A DNA stretch of 64,000 nt from Pararhizobium polonicum (GCF_001687365.1 NZ_LGLV01000006.1:372001-436000), one strand, 5' to 3'. Shown: positions 8,174 to 18,550, counted from the first letter of the stretch. The notes: generated by a model not told the origin, from the sequence alone. A program made the numbers and translations.

Positions 8174-11100
8174 TCACCCCAGCGACATGACATTGGCCAG
8201 GAGCCTTGCCAGCAAGGGTCCCAGTTCGACGAGCGTTTCGGGGGCGAGGATGTCCTCGTGCGCGCAATCGACCTCATGGACATCGAGGCCTCTCAGGCGC
8301 CCCGCCCACGAGCCCCTGACATCCCAGTCCTGCGGCAAGGTGCGTGTTGCGACGAACAACACGGCCTCGCCGTCGAAATAGGGGGTTTTGCCGTGAGCGA
8401 GCAGCTTCACCGCGTCGGTATAATTGGCGACGATGTCGGTGAACATCGCGGTCTTCTCTGCCTGCATTGCTTCGTCGAAGGCATCGTCCTCGGTCGCCGC
8501 GACAAACTGTTCGCGTTCACGGTCCGCTTCCGCGCCCGCTTCGTTTTCGGTGTTGCCGCTCCAGTCCTGGCCTTCCGGCGGATAGGTGTCGAACAGGCCG
8601 AGAAAAGCGACGTCCTCTCCCTGTTCCCGCAACCGAGCCGCGACGCCCTGCGCGAGAGTTCCACCCAGGGAGTAACCGATCAGGTGATAGGGGCCGCGCG
8701 GCTGGAGATTGCGGATCGTTTCGAGATGGCGCTCGCAGGCTTCGTCAAGGCTGCCGCTGTTGGCAATGACGCCATCCGATCGTGGCGATTGCAGCCCGAT
8801 GACCGGCAGGTCCGCGGGCAGGTAGCGGGCAAAGCCGTTATATTGCCAGGCAAAGCCTGAAGCCGGATGGAAGCAGAAGAGCGGATTGCCCTTGCCACTG
8901 CGCAACTGCAGAACGGTTCCAAAGCCGGCACTTGTCCTGTCGCCGGGCTGGACGGAGAGCAGCCGGGCCAGTTTGGCGACGCTCGGCGCCATCATCACCT
9001 GTCCGACCGACAGGGGCATTCCGAGACTGGAGCGCAGCTTTGACGCAAGCCGCATGGCCAGAAGCGAGTGACCGCCCATCGTGAAGAAATCATCGTCGGC
9101 CTGTACCGACGGCAATTCCAGAATGGCCGCAAACTCGGCGGCAATCCGGCTTTCCAGTCCGGGAAGCGGCGGCCGCCCGGATTGAGGAGCTACCGTTGGG
9201 ACCGGGAGTGCCTTGCGGTCGAGCTTTCCGTTCGGGCTGAGCGGCAGGGCGTCCAGTTGCAGGATCAGGGCCGGTACCATGTGCGCCGGCAACAGAGAGG
9301 CCAGTGCTTCCTTGAGCCCGGCGCTGTCGAACCCGGCGGCATCCGTGACGACATACGCGACAAGCTGGCGGGCGTCACCGGCGGTTCCAGCCGTTCCAAG
9401 GACACACGGGTTGACCACGGCATTGACGATACCCGGCTGCGCTTGAAGCACGGCCTCGATTTCACCCAGCTCGATACGCTGGCCGCGAATTTTAAGCTGG
9501 TCGTCGCTGCGGCCGAGATAGTCGACATCTCCGTTGGCAAGCCAGCGGGCAATGTCACCCGTGCGATACATGCGTTGCCCGTCAGCGAAAGGATCAGCAA
9601 CGAAGCGCGATGCCGTCAATCCGGCCCGGTCGAGATAATAGTCCGCTAGCTGGACGCCGCACAGATAAAGGTCGCCTGGGACATCTGTGGGGACGGGCCG
9701 CAATGCACTGTCGAGAATGCGCAGCTGCGTATTCCAGACCGGGCGTCCAATCGGAACATTTGGCAACACGGCACCCGGCTCGCTGGCAGGCTTGTAGGTC
9801 ACATCCACGGCTGCTTCCGTCGGCCCGTATAGATTATGCAGTTCCGCACCGAACAAGGCCTGATGCCGGTCCGCCAGGCCGCGCGGCAGGGCTTCGCCGC
9901 TGCAAAAGACATATCTCAGGCTTGCAGCCAGCGATGCGCGGATATCGGCATCCTCTTCACACCATTCGAGAAACGCGGCGAGCATCGAGGGGACGAAATG
10001 CATGACCGTGACATGTTCACGGGCGACAACGCGCGCCAGCTCAGCCGGATCGCGGTGCGCTTCCGGCGGTGCCATATAGAGAGCGGCGCCTTCCATCAGC
10101 GGCCAGAAGAACTCCCACACGGACACATCGAAACTCGCCGGCGTCTTCTGGAGTACCACGTCGGTACCGCCGATACGATACTCGTGCTGCATCCAGGCAA
10201 GCCGGTTGACGATAGCCCGGTGCGACACCAGCACGCCCTTGGGCCGTCCCGTCGATCCCGACGTATAGATCAGATAGGCCGGATCGTCCGGGTTCAGCGC
10301 GCTCAATGATTCAAAGGAGGCGGTCGCGTCCTCTTCGGCAAGCGCATCGACATGCATCGTTATGCCAAGATGGTCGAAACGATGCGCCAATGCGGCTGCC
10401 GTGACAATCAGCTTGGGCTGCGCATCGCCGATCATCATTCCCAGCCGCTCGTCGGGGTAGCTGGTATCCAGCGGCAAATAGGCGGCGCCGGCTTCGATCG
10501 CGGCGTGGATGGCAATCGTCAGCAAAACCGAACGCGGCAATGCGACAGCGACGATCGTGCCGGGACCGGCACCGCCGGCCTGCATCCGCGTGGCCAGATG
10601 CCTCACCTGATGGCGCAGCTGCGCATAGGTCAGGGAATGGTGTTCATCAGCCAGAGCGATCGCGTCGGGGGTAGCTGCCGCTTGGCTGGTCAGTCGGTCG
10701 CGCAGGGTTGCGTCGGGTATGGCTACGTCCGTGGCATTCGTCGCGTCGATGAGCGCCTGCTCGGCCGGAACGAGCGGGGCGAATTGCGACCATGGCTTTT
10801 CGCTGTCATAGGCCAGATGATCGAGCAGCATTCTGATGCGGGTCATCAACTGTTCGGGATCCCGCAACAAATCGCGATACTCGACCAGCAGCCGCAGCTT
10901 CTCCTCACGCAATACCATCAGCGTCAGCGGGTAATGCGTATAGCCGCGATTGTTCAGCCCGGTTATTGTCACTCCGGCATAGTCGCGGCCTTTGAGGGCG
11001 TCGGTCTGCGGATAGTTTTCGCTGACAAGAAGCGTATTGAAGAGGGTGGCACCACCCGCGATCTGCTGGATTTCCGCCAGGCCAAGCCCGTCATGTTCCA

Positions 11101-14100
11101 GCATCGCGCCCTGGGTCGCCTGCGAGGCGGTCAGTTGCTGCAAAAGCGGTTGGCTCGGATCGAGGCGAATGCGGACTGGGACGGTGTTGCTGAACAGTCC
11201 GATATGCTCGTCAATGCCGTCAATGGGGCTGAAGCGCCCGGAAACCGGTGTGCCGAACAGCACGTCTCTGCGGCCACTCAGAAGGGACAGCACCGCACCC
11301 CACACGCCTTGCATCAGCGTGTTCAGCGTCAGGCCGTTTTCCCGGCAGCGCGCCAGCAAGGCGGCCTCGAGAGCATCGGGGACGATAAAGTCGATCTCGT
11401 GCACGGCTGGCGAGGCCGAGGCTGTTCCGAACAGCAGCGTCGGCCGTGCACCGGCGAGCATGTCCGCCCATGCCGTGCGCGCCGGCCCAAGATCCCGCGC
11501 CGACAATGCGCCGATGACCTCGGCGTAGGGGACACGGGTCGGTACCAGCGTATCTGGCCCATTGTTATAGGCGGCAAGGAGTTCGCGCAGCAAAACCGGC
11601 GTCGACCAACCATCGATGACAAGGTGATGCACATTGATGAAAAGGGTGTGGTTGGCATCCCCATGCTGGGCCAGGCTGGCATGGAAAAGCCGGCCTTCAG
11701 CGGCAGAGAATTCGCGGTCCAGCTCGCACTGTTCAATGCGTCGCAGGGCTTCCTGCTTGTCGGTATCGCGACTGATATCGCATGTTTCCAGCGGCCAGCG
11801 GCCCGGATTGAGCGGCAGCACCTGCCGGGATCCGCATTGCAATCCCGCCTCGAAGCGTCCGGCCAATTGCGGGTAGCGTGCCAGAACCGCGTCGAATGCA
11901 TTCTGCAGGCGTGCGACATCCAGTGGACCCGCGAGATCGATACGGGTGATCGAGTTGTACCGGCTCGCCGTTTCCTGTAGCTGCGTATGGAAAAGCAATC
12001 CTTCCTGCAAGGGCAGGAGCGGCAGGACGGCGGCCAACGGACCATACCGCTCGCGCAAATCGTCAAGCTCGTCGACGGTCAACCCCGGTGCGTCGGCGGC
12101 AACGAGCGTATCCGCGGCAAGGGCGGGATGTCCCCAGGCGGTGTCGGCCAGAGCTGAAATATTGGCGGCAATGGCGCCATGCAGGGTTTCGATGATGCTG
12201 TCATCGAAGAGACCGTTCGCCCAGGTCCAGTTGATGGCAAGCCGCGGACCGGAGGCGGTCTCTTCCACGAAGGCGTTGATTTCGGCCCCATGCATGAGCT
12301 TCATGCCGGGGTCGACATCGACGGCAAAGGCATCGGCGAAACGACCGCCGATTGCCTGGGGTGCCCAATGGCCGTCGCGGGCAACAAAACGGCCGAGATA
12401 ATTGAACAGCAGCTCGGGCGGATTATCGGCCTCGAGCGCGGCAAGCTCGGGACCGTTGTCCGCATCAAGGTAACGCAGAACGCCAAAGCCAATTCCATGA
12501 TCCGGAATCTGCCGCAAGGCTTGCTTGACCGCACGAACTGCACCGGGCAGATCGCCCGCTTGCGCCATGTCGAAGACAACCGGATATTCTGCGGTAAACC
12601 ACCCGATCGTGCGGCTAGCGTCGATCCGGTCGTCAATCGGGTGGCGTCCATGCGATTCCATCGCGACGCGTAGCCGATCGACGCGGAAGATCTGTGCAAA
12701 GGCGCGCGTTACCGCGGCAAGAAGCGTTTCTTCGACGGTCGCCCGGTACGCTGCCGGCAGATCCTGCAACAGAAGCCGTGTCAGATCGGTATCGATCAAT
12801 GTGCGGCTGCGGCGAGCGGTGCCGTAAGTATCGTGCGCCGCATTTAGCGGCCGGGGCATGATCCCGGACGTTTCCGCCAGCGTGGCTCGCCACAGAGGCA
12901 ACTCGCTCCGCCGTACCGGAACCTGTTGCACCAGCATATTGGCCCAGTCCCGGATCGAGGCTTCCTCGCGTGCGATGAACGGTACCGTTCCGGCCATGGC
13001 GGCCATGCATGCGGTCTCGAATTCGGAGAGGAGAATACGCCACGACACACCATCGACGACAAGATGGTGGACAACCAGCATCACCCATCCGTCATCACGG
13101 CTTGCCGGCCAATGGACCGCTTGCAGCATGATACCCGCTGCGGGATCAAGGCGGGCACTGGCGGCCGCGAAGGCTGCTTCGGCCTCATTGACCATGGCCT
13201 GTGGTTCAGGCGGAGAACTGTCGATCGTGCGCAACAGCGACGCCGCGCTGAAGTCCGGGGTCAAGGGCGTAATGGTCAGGCCTGTTGCGGTTGTCCGCGC
13301 ATGCAGTGCCGGATGCGCGCGGTAAAGTGCTTCCAGTCCGCGTTCGATCGACATGCGGGTCAGACTTGCCGGTATGCGCAACAGCACGGCCTGGGCAAAG
13401 CGCGTTTGGAGGCCGTAATTCTCGGCATACCACTTTACAATCGGCAGGCTGCTGACATCACCCTCAACATCGGCCGGACGCAACGGCGGTTGTATGTCCA
13501 GGGGCTGCAAGACGGTTTTCATGCAATCGGCACGCCGCAGTCCAAAGACGTCACGCGGGCGCAGGATGAACCCGGCTTTTCGCAATGTGCCGCACAGCGC
13601 CATTGCACTGATGCTGTCGCCACCGAGAGTGAAGAAATCGTCAGCCGCACGCACGGAATGCAGGCCGATCACGGCTGCGATGGTTTCGCAGATCAGCTTT
13701 TCATCGTCATCGGCGTAAACAGCGATTTCGTCGGCAACGGTCTTCTGTCCGGGACGCGGCAATTCCTTACGCTCGATCTTGCCGTTGACGTTGAGCGGCC
13801 AGGCCTCCAGCTTCTGCACGCTGGAGGGCACCATATAGTCCGGCAGGCTGCGGGTCAGCGCGGCCAGCACTTCGGTTTCATCGGCGCTTCCGGTGAACCA
13901 GGCCAGAAGCCGCAGGCCCGTCTCGAATGTTTCCGCCAGGACAAGCGCTGCTGTAACGCCCGGCAATGCCGATATCGCATGTTCGATTTCACCGGGCTCC
14001 ACCCGGAAGCCGCGCAGTTTGATTTGGTGATCGCTGCGTCCGACGTAATCGACCTGCCCATCGGGTCGCCAGCGCGCGAGGTCGCCGGTGCGGTACATGC

Positions 14101-16690
14101 ATGTTCCGTCTTCGAAGGGATTGGCGACAAAACGGCTTGCCGTCAGGCCGGCACGGCCGAGATAACCCTGTGCCAATCCCATGCCCGAGATGTACAGTTC
14201 GCCCGTTACACCGGCAGGGACCGGCTGCAACCGATTGTCCAGAATATGGACCGTGGTATTGGCAATGGGGCGGCCGATCACCGGGACGTCCGCCTCGGCG
14301 ATACCGGCGTTCAGGGCATCGACGCTATATTCGGTGGGGCCGTAGAAATTGTGAAAATGAATGTCCGGATGCTGGCGCAGTTCGCGCCACAGCGCGCCCG
14401 GCACCGCTTCGCCGCCGACCTGAATCATCACAGGGCGCTGTTCATGATCGAACAGACCGGAATTGATGAGCTGCTGCAGCATTGATGGCGACACGTCGAG
14501 CGTGTCGATCCGGCGCTGGACGAGGAGTTCGACGAGCGCCAGGGCGTCACGCCGTTGTTCTTCGTCACACAGATGCAGCTCGTGACCGAGCAGCATCCAG
14601 ATGATCTGTTCCCACGACGAATCGAATGCCAGCGACATGACATGTCCGGCCCTCACGCGCCGTGAGCCGACCTTGCGCATGATATCACCAAACAGTCCGG
14701 CCTCATGCGACAACAGAAGATTGAGCAGGCCGCGATGCGGAACCATCACTCCCTTGGGGGTTCCTGTCGATCCCGACGTGTAGATGATGTAGGCGAGATC
14801 ATTGCCTGTGAGCGGGCGGAGACGATCGGTATCGTTTACCGGGCGTGACGATTGCCGCGCAATCTGCCTGATGACGTCGGGATCGTCGAGATAAAGCGTT
14901 GCGGTGTCAGTGGTGATCGCCACATCCAGATCTCGCCGGGTCAGCAGCAATGCCGGTTTGGCATCGGCGCACATCAGCGACAGGCGATCGGCCGGATAGT
15001 CCGGATCGAGCGGCATCCAGGCCGCTCCGGCAGCCATCACGCCAAGCAGCGCGACGATTGCTTCGGCACGGCGCGGCAAGGCTGTAGCCACGACATCGCC
15101 GGGACCGATACCGCGTGCGATCAGCAAACGGCCAAGGCTTGCGACAGCGGCCGACAGCGCCCTGAAATCCAGCTGGGTTTCGCAATCGACAATGGCCGTC
15201 TGGCCGGCATGCAGGACTGCATTCCGTTCGAATATATCCAGCACCGTGGAAGCCTGCGGCGGCCCCTTGATATCAGGCCCTTGAGCCCAGGTCTCGATGA
15301 GCGTCTTTTCATCCGGACCAAGCAACTGCGATGCTGTGACCGGATCATCGACATGATCGATCAGTTCGCGCAGGAAGGCATTGAGGCGATCGCGATGCGA
15401 CGCCAAAGCATAAGCGGTGTAGCGCGCCGGGTTGGCTGACAGCTCGATGGTAAGGGCATCGCCTTCATACCAGAGACCGAATTCGATGTCCTCCACGGGC
15501 CCCGCAGCCAGAACATGCGTGGTGGATTTGATGCCGGAGAGTGCAAGTCCGCCGTCATACACCTTGAAATTGACCGTAGGCCCATACAAGGCCCGTCCTG
15601 AACCAACCAGGCCAAGATCGCGCTGCACCTGTTCGGCATCGTAGCGCTGATGCTTGCGAACGCGCCTGAGTTCCTGCGAGAAACGCTGTGCGAGTGCGCC
15701 GAAGCTGAGCGCATCATCCAGCATCAGCTTGACGGGCAGGACATTGACGACCGGACCGACGGCATTGATGGCCACGGATCCCATCCGCCGCATGAACGGC
15801 ACGCCGACGATCACGGTGCTGCTGCCGGTCATCCGCTGGTAATAGGCGAGGACCCCGGTCATGACGATTTCAGGCTGAGCGACCCGGTAGCGCTGACTGG
15901 GCGTGGCGAGCTGCGCGAGCACGGGCGCTTCAAGCTGGAATTTGAGACGAAGGACGTCCAGGTTTGCCGTGCTTTGATTGACCAAGCCGCCCGTTGCGGC
16001 AAGCATCGCCGGAGCATCCGTTTCTTCCAGATAGCCGGCCCAGAAAGCACGATCGCGTTCGCAGGTTTCCGAAAGGGAATAGGTTCGATATTCCTCAACG
16101 ACTGCGGCAAAGGACGTAAATGGATTGGCATCCGGTGTCTGCCCTTCTGCCAGGGCCGAATAGATCTGGGTGATGCGCCGGGTCAGCGCGGCGAAACTAT
16201 AGCCATCGACGCAGAGATGCTGGTAGCGCTGATACCAGAACCAGCGGTCGTTGCCGACTTTCAGCAGGATATGACGATAGAGCGGCCCATCGGCGCCGGG
16301 TGCCGGAGCGGTGTCGAGATCGCCGCGCATGATCGCGTGGGCGGTGACGATGGGATCAGTCTCATCGGCCAGATCGAAGACATCAGGCTCTGCAATGGTT
16401 TCAACCGCGCGTTCCTGCGGCCAGCTTTGAGTTGGTTCTCCGTCGCTATCCGAGAAACGGGCATGGATCGTGTCAGCCTCGGCCAGCCCGCTGCGAATGG
16501 CCCGGCGTAGCAGCGCAGCATCGATGGCGCCGTGCATATCGGCGTAATGCGCGACAACGAACGTCTGGGCTTCCGGCTCGATCTGACCTGCAAACCATAT
16601 GCCCGGCTGGGCGGCGGCAAGCGGCAACGTCAGGACGGACGCCTGATCGGATGTATCGGAGCGCGATGAACTGAATGCTGCGATGGTCAT
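8174..16690 (-). CDS. Dimodular siderophore NRPS (C-A-T-E-C-A-T-TE), predicted DHB-D-cationic-L-Ser assembly
   Basis: 2838-residue peptide synthetase. Domains (residues): C1 about 20-450 with QHLCVDG at 157; A1 485-980; T1 with Ser1026 in LGGDSISAM; epimerase 1080-1520 with HHLVVDG at 1208 and RTIGWFTAEYP at 1360; C2 1550-1970 with HHLVIDG at 1688; A2 1985-2490; T2 with Ser2542 in MGGHSLLAM; thioesterase from 2600 with GYSLGG (Ser2674) and His2811. Aligning A2 to GrsA gives pocket D-V-W-H-F-S-L-V-D-(K), the exact EntF serine code. A1 gives D-S-E-D-Q-G-F-V-D-(K), with acidic residues at 239, 278 and 331, suggesting a basic amino acid (Lys/Orn/Arg), which the following epimerase would turn to D. 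With DHB from the ArCP, the inferred monomer is DHB-D-X-L-Ser, the chrysobactin/vanchrobactin class; TE may release it linear or as a serine oligoester. ATG at 16690. Confidence 0.95.
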   Translation of the reverse strand: MTIAAFSSSRSDTSDQASVLTLPLAAAQPGIWFAGQIEPEAQTFVVAHYADMHGAIDAALLRRAIRSGLAEADTIHARFSDSDGEPTQSWPQERAVETIAEPDVFDLADETDPIVTAHAIMRGDLDTAPAPGADGPLYRHILLKVGNDRWFWYQRYQHLCVDGYSFAALTRRITQIYSALAEGQTPDANPFTSFAAVVEEYRTYSLSETCERDRAFWAGYLEETDAPAMLAATGGLVNQSTANLDVLRLKFQLEAPVLAQLATPSQRYRVAQPEIVMTGVLAYYQRMTGSSTVIVGVPFMRRMGSVAINAVGPVVNVLPVKLMLDDALSFGALAQRFSQELRRVRKHQRYDAEQVQRDLGLVGSGRALYGPTVNFKVYDGGLALSGIKSTTHVLAAGPVEDIEFGLWYEGDALTIELSANPARYTAYALASHRDRLNAFLRELIDHVDDPVTASQLLGPDEKTLIETWAQGPDIKGPPQASTVLDIFERNAVLHAGQTAIVDCETQLDFRALSAAVASLGRLLIARGIGPGDVVATALPRRAEAIVALLGVMAAGAAWMPLDPDYPADRLSLMCADAKPALLLTRRDLDVAITTDTATLYLDDPDVIRQIARQSSRPVNDTDRLRPLTGNDLAYIIYTSGSTGTPKGVMVPHRGLLNLLLSHEAGLFGDIMRKVGSRRVRAGHVMSLAFDSSWEQIIWMLLGHELHLCDEEQRRDALALVELLVQRRIDTLDVSPSMLQQLINSGLFDHEQRPVMIQVGGEAVPGALWRELRQHPDIHFHNFYGPTEYSVDALNAGIAEADVPVIGRPIANTTVHILDNRLQPVPAGVTGELYISGMGLAQGYLGRAGLTASRFVANPFEDGTCMYRTGDLARWRPDGQVDYVGRSDHQIKLRGFRVEPGEIEHAISALPGVTAALVLAETFETGLRLLAWFTGSADETEVLAALTRSLPDYMVPSSVQKLEAWPLNVNGKIERKELPRPGQKTVADEIAVYADDDEKLICETIAAVIGLHSVRAADDFFTLGGDSISAMALCGTLRKAGFILRPRDVFGLRRADCMKTVLQPLDIQPPLRPADVEGDVSSLPIVKWYAENYGLQTRFAQAVLLRIPASLTRMSIERGLEALYRAHPALHARTTATGLTITPLTPDFSAASLLRTIDSSPPEPQAMVNEAEAAFAAASARLDPAAGIMLQAVHWPASRDDGWVMLVVHHLVVDGVSWRILLSEFETACMAAMAGTVPFIAREEASIRDWANMLVQQVPVRRSELPLWRATLAETSGIMPRPLNAAHDTYGTARRSRTLIDTDLTRLLLQDLPAAYRATVEETLLAAVTRAFAQIFRVDRLRVAMESHGRHPIDDRIDASRTIGWFTAEYPVVFDMAQAGDLPGAVRAVKQALRQIPDHGIGFGVLRYLDADNGPELAALEADNPPELLFNYLGRFVARDGHWAPQAIGGRFADAFAVDVDPGMKLMHGAEINAFVEETASGPRLAINWTWANGLFDDSIIETLHGAIAANISALADTAWGHPALAADTLVAADAPGLTVDELDDLRERYGPLAAVLPLLPLQEGLLFHTQLQETASRYNSITRIDLAGPLDVARLQNAFDAVLARYPQLAGRFEAGLQCGSRQVLPLNPGRWPLETCDISRDTDKQEALRRIEQCELDREFSAAEGRLFHASLAQHGDANHTLFINVHHLVIDGWSTPVLLRELLAAYNNGPDTLVPTRVPYAEVIGALSARDLGPARTAWADMLAGARPTLLFGTASASPAVHEIDFIVPDALEAALLARCRENGLTLNTLMQGVWGAVLSLLSGRRDVLFGTPVSGRFSPIDGIDEHIGLFSNTVPVRIRLDPSQPLLQQLTASQATQGAMLEHDGLGLAEIQQIAGGATLFNTLLVSENYPQTDALKGRDYAGVTITGLNNRGYTHYPLTLMVLREEKLRLLVEYRDLLRDPEQLMTRIRMLLDHLAYDSEKPWSQFAPLVPAEQALIDATNATDVAIPDATLRDRLTSQAAATPDAIALADEHHSLTYAQLRHQVRHLATRMQAGGAGPGTIVAVALPRSVLLTIAIHAAIEAGAAYLPLDTSYPDERLGMMIGDAQPKLIVTAAALAHRFDHLGITMHVDALAEEDATASFESLSALNPDDPAYLIYTSGSTGRPKGVLVSHRAIVNRLAWMQHEYRIGGTDVVLQKTPASFDVSVWEFFWPLMEGAALYMAPPEAHRDPAELARVVAREHVTVMHFVPSMLAAFLEWCEEDADIRASLAASLRYVFCSGEALPRGLADRHQALFGAELHNLYGPTEAAVDVTYKPASEPGAVLPNVPIGRPVWNTQLRILDSALRPVPTDVPGDLYLCGVQLADYYLDRAGLTASRFVADPFADGQRMYRTGDIARWLANGDVDYLGRSDDQLKIRGQRIELGEIEAVLQAQPGIVNAVVNPCVLGTAGTAGDARQLVAYVVTDAAGFDSAGLKEALASLLPAHMVPALILQLDALPLSPNGKLDRKALPVPTVAPQSGRPPLPGLESRIAAEFAAILELPSVQADDDFFTMGGHSLLAMRLASKLRSSLGMPLSVGQVMMAPSVAKLARLLSVQPGDRTSAGFGTVLQLRSGKGNPLFCFHPASGFAWQYNGFARYLPADLPVIGLQSPRSDGVIANSGSLDEACERHLETIRNLQPRGPYHLIGYSLGGTLAQGVAARLREQGEDVAFLGLFDTYPPEGQDWSGNTENEAGAEADREREQFVAATEDDAFDEAMQAEKTAMFTDIVANYTDAVKLLAHGKTPYFDGEAVLFVATRTLPQDWDVRGSWAGRLRGLDVHEVDCAHEDILAPETLVELGPLLARLLANVMSLG

Positions 16691-16739
16691 GATGGCTTTC
16701 TCACAATGCGTTTGGGTGCGGTTTTCACGATCGATGTCC

Positions 16740-16758
16740 CGCGCGGATAAACCGCGCG
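16740..16758 (-). promoter_or_regulatory. Hairpin in the MbtH-NRPS intercistronic leader
   Basis: The 152-bp gap between the MbtH stop and the NRPS start holds a perfect 7-bp stem, CGCGCGG and CCGCGCG with loop ATAAA, next to a second run of CCGGC/GCCGG repeats (about 16775-16800). The gap is unusually long for this otherwise tight operon, so attenuation or RNA processing ahead of the giant gene is plausible. Confidence 0.4.
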
Positions 16759-16842
16759 CCGTCGTTTACCTGCTACCGGCCTGAAGCCGGTGAGCCGGCT
16801 TGACGAACGGCTCGCATTTGGAACGGCAACCCTGTTTCTCGA

Positions 16843-17076
16843 TCAAAGCCCGAAGGGCTGTTCGGTGACGGCGATCGCGCCGGGCCTCAATGCCGGCCCC
16901 CAGCGCTCTTCCACGAATTCGAGGCAGAAGGCGCGGCTGTCAGGCCCGGCCTCAACGCACCATCCCGCAGGGACGGGCGCGAAATCGGGCCACAGGCTAT
17001 ATTGACCCTGCGCGTTGCGCAGAACGAGAAACGTGCCGTTCTCGTCGTCGAGTGGATTGACGTCATCTGAACTCAT
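16843..17076 (-). CDS. MbtH family protein (NRPS adenylation-domain chaperone)
   Basis: Small cytosolic partner (77 residues) that binds NRPS adenylation domains and is needed for their solubility or activity. It shows the family fingerprint: F-x-V-L-x-N-x-Q-x-Q-Y-S-L-W-P and V-P-A-G-W, followed by the ERWGPALRP-type ending. The ATG has AGAGGA at the right spacing. It sits directly upstream of the NRPS gene and downstream of fes, as ybdZ does in the enterobactin locus. Confidence 0.95.
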   Translation of the reverse strand: MSSDDVNPLDDENGTFLVLRNAQGQYSLWPDFAPVPAGWCVEAGPDSRAFCLEFVEERWGPALRPGAIAVTEQPFGL

Positions 17077-17131
17077 GGCATCCTCTTTTGACTGTTGTCT
17101 TTGCCGACAAAACGATCTGGGCTGGGAAAAA

Positions 17132-18511
17132 CTACCTGGCCAATAGCCAGCGCAATCCGTCGATCAGTCCGTTGCGCCAACAGAGGCCGTCATGGCCGCC
17201 CTCGAACTGGCGGTAGAAGACATCGTGTCCGGCCTGGCTGAGGGCTGCCTCCATCGCATCGCTTGCATCGATCATGTCGTCTTCGCGGCGTCCGACTTCC
17301 ATGAACACGCGCAGCCGGTTTTGCGGTTGCGCGCTCGTCGTCCGATTGCCCGCTTCGACCTGTGCCGTGAGCCATCCGGTTCTGGCTGCCTCGCGCCGCT
17401 CCGTCTGGTTTTGCGCCGATCGCAGCGCATCGAAATTGGGCCACCAGAACGAACCGGACTGGCTGAGGATCAGGCCGAAACGATCCGGCATGTGCAAACC
17501 GGCATAGGTGGCGGCTAGCCCGCCGTAGCTTTGTCCGGTTACGGCATTACGCGCCGGATCAGTGGCAATGGGCACGATATCTGCCACAAGCGGCAGCAAT
17601 TCATCGCGTATGGCCTGCCAGAAGGTGGCATTGCAGGGCATGTCTTCGCCACGATTGTCGCTGTCGATCACGTCAATGAAGACGTAGACGGCCGGAGGCA
17701 GATGGCCGCTGGCCGTTTCAGCCTCCAACACCGGGTGAATCGGCGTCTGCTCAACCCAGTTGCCGCCGTCAAGCAGGAGTACCAAGGCGTATCCGTCAGC
17801 CGGAACCGCTTCTTGCTTGGGGCCGGTGATGTAGATCCATATCTTGCGCCGCTTGTTCTGGATGTGGCTCACCCAGTCGATCTCGATCAGATCCCGTGCC
17901 GCCGCGTGGGCTGACTGCCCGGCATCGATTCCGTGCCACAATTCATAGTTGGGTGCGTCCGGCAGATGCAGTGGCGATACGGGTATGCGCCCGCCGACAG
18001 TGTAAGCCGTCAGCGGATTCAGCGGGTCGGCAATGGCGAGCGGGAGGATCGAGCACCACCACGCCCGTTGCAGACTACGCTTCGAATGGGGATCGCTTGG
18101 CACCGCCGGTGGCCGCTGGGCGGCATCGACGGGAATGAACCCATAGGTGCCGCGCCAGTCCATGGGCAGTTCGACCTGCCAGAACCAGATATCGGTGCCG
18201 CCGATCCGCTCCAGGCTTTGCGGCGTGAAGCTGTGATGATCGGTGACGGAATTCACATCCGCATAGACGCGTTCTATCGGCGATGTCCGTTCGCAGCCTT
18301 GGCTGTCACGCCACAGGAACGTGACGCAGGCAGCACCATCCTTGCCGGTTTCGATCAATGGCACAATGCAGGCCTCAACCCGGCTCCACCATGCAGCTTC
18401 CCCCCGGTCCGGCGCACCCAGCAACGCAGCAGTCTGCGGTGCCCGGTCGTTGAAGATGGGGGCTGCCCCATCGAAGGCAGCCGGTGCTCGCGATACTGTT
18501 TCTCTACCCAT
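17132..18511 (-). CDS. fes: Ferric enterobactin-type esterase (Fes family)
   Basis: Cytosolic alpha/beta-hydrolase expected to cleave serine ester bonds of the imported ferric catecholate so that iron can be released. The nucleophile motif GQSYGG is present, followed by SQSGSFWW, and the C-terminal histidine lies in EGGHDGLCWR; an N-terminal Fes domain precedes them. The start is uncertain: ATG at 18511 (459 residues) is preferred, a GTG at 18544 is in frame but has no ribosome site. A Fes enzyme is meaningful only if the siderophore contains serine esters, so it hints that oligomeric ester (for example cyclic trimer) forms are made or taken up. Confidence 0.9.
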   Translation of the reverse strand: MGRETVSRAPAAFDGAAPIFNDRAPQTAALLGAPDRGEAAWWSRVEACIVPLIETGKDGAACVTFLWRDSQGCERTSPIERVYADVNSVTDHHSFTPQSLERIGGTDIWFWQVELPMDWRGTYGFIPVDAAQRPPAVPSDPHSKRSLQRAWWCSILPLAIADPLNPLTAYTVGGRIPVSPLHLPDAPNYELWHGIDAGQSAHAAARDLIEIDWVSHIQNKRRKIWIYITGPKQEAVPADGYALVLLLDGGNWVEQTPIHPVLEAETASGHLPPAVYVFIDVIDSDNRGEDMPCNATFWQAIRDELLPLVADIVPIATDPARNAVTGQSYGGLAATYAGLHMPDRFGLILSQSGSFWWPNFDALRSAQNQTERREAARTGWLTAQVEAGNRTTSAQPQNRLRVFMEVGRREDDMIDASDAMEAALSQAGHDVFYRQFEGGHDGLCWRNGLIDGLRWLLAR

Positions 18512-18550
18512 GGCGCTGTCTTTTTGCGTTTGTCTGGGGGGCACGCACGG

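Noticed and set aside
10352-11980. Plus-strand open frame of 542 codons inside the NRPS
   Set aside because: Antisense to conserved C2 and A2 domain sequence; no start signal or domain.
18544-18544. GTG start for fes directly after the receptor stop
   Set aside because: No ribosome site; the ATG at 18511 is preferred, although the GTG cannot be excluded.
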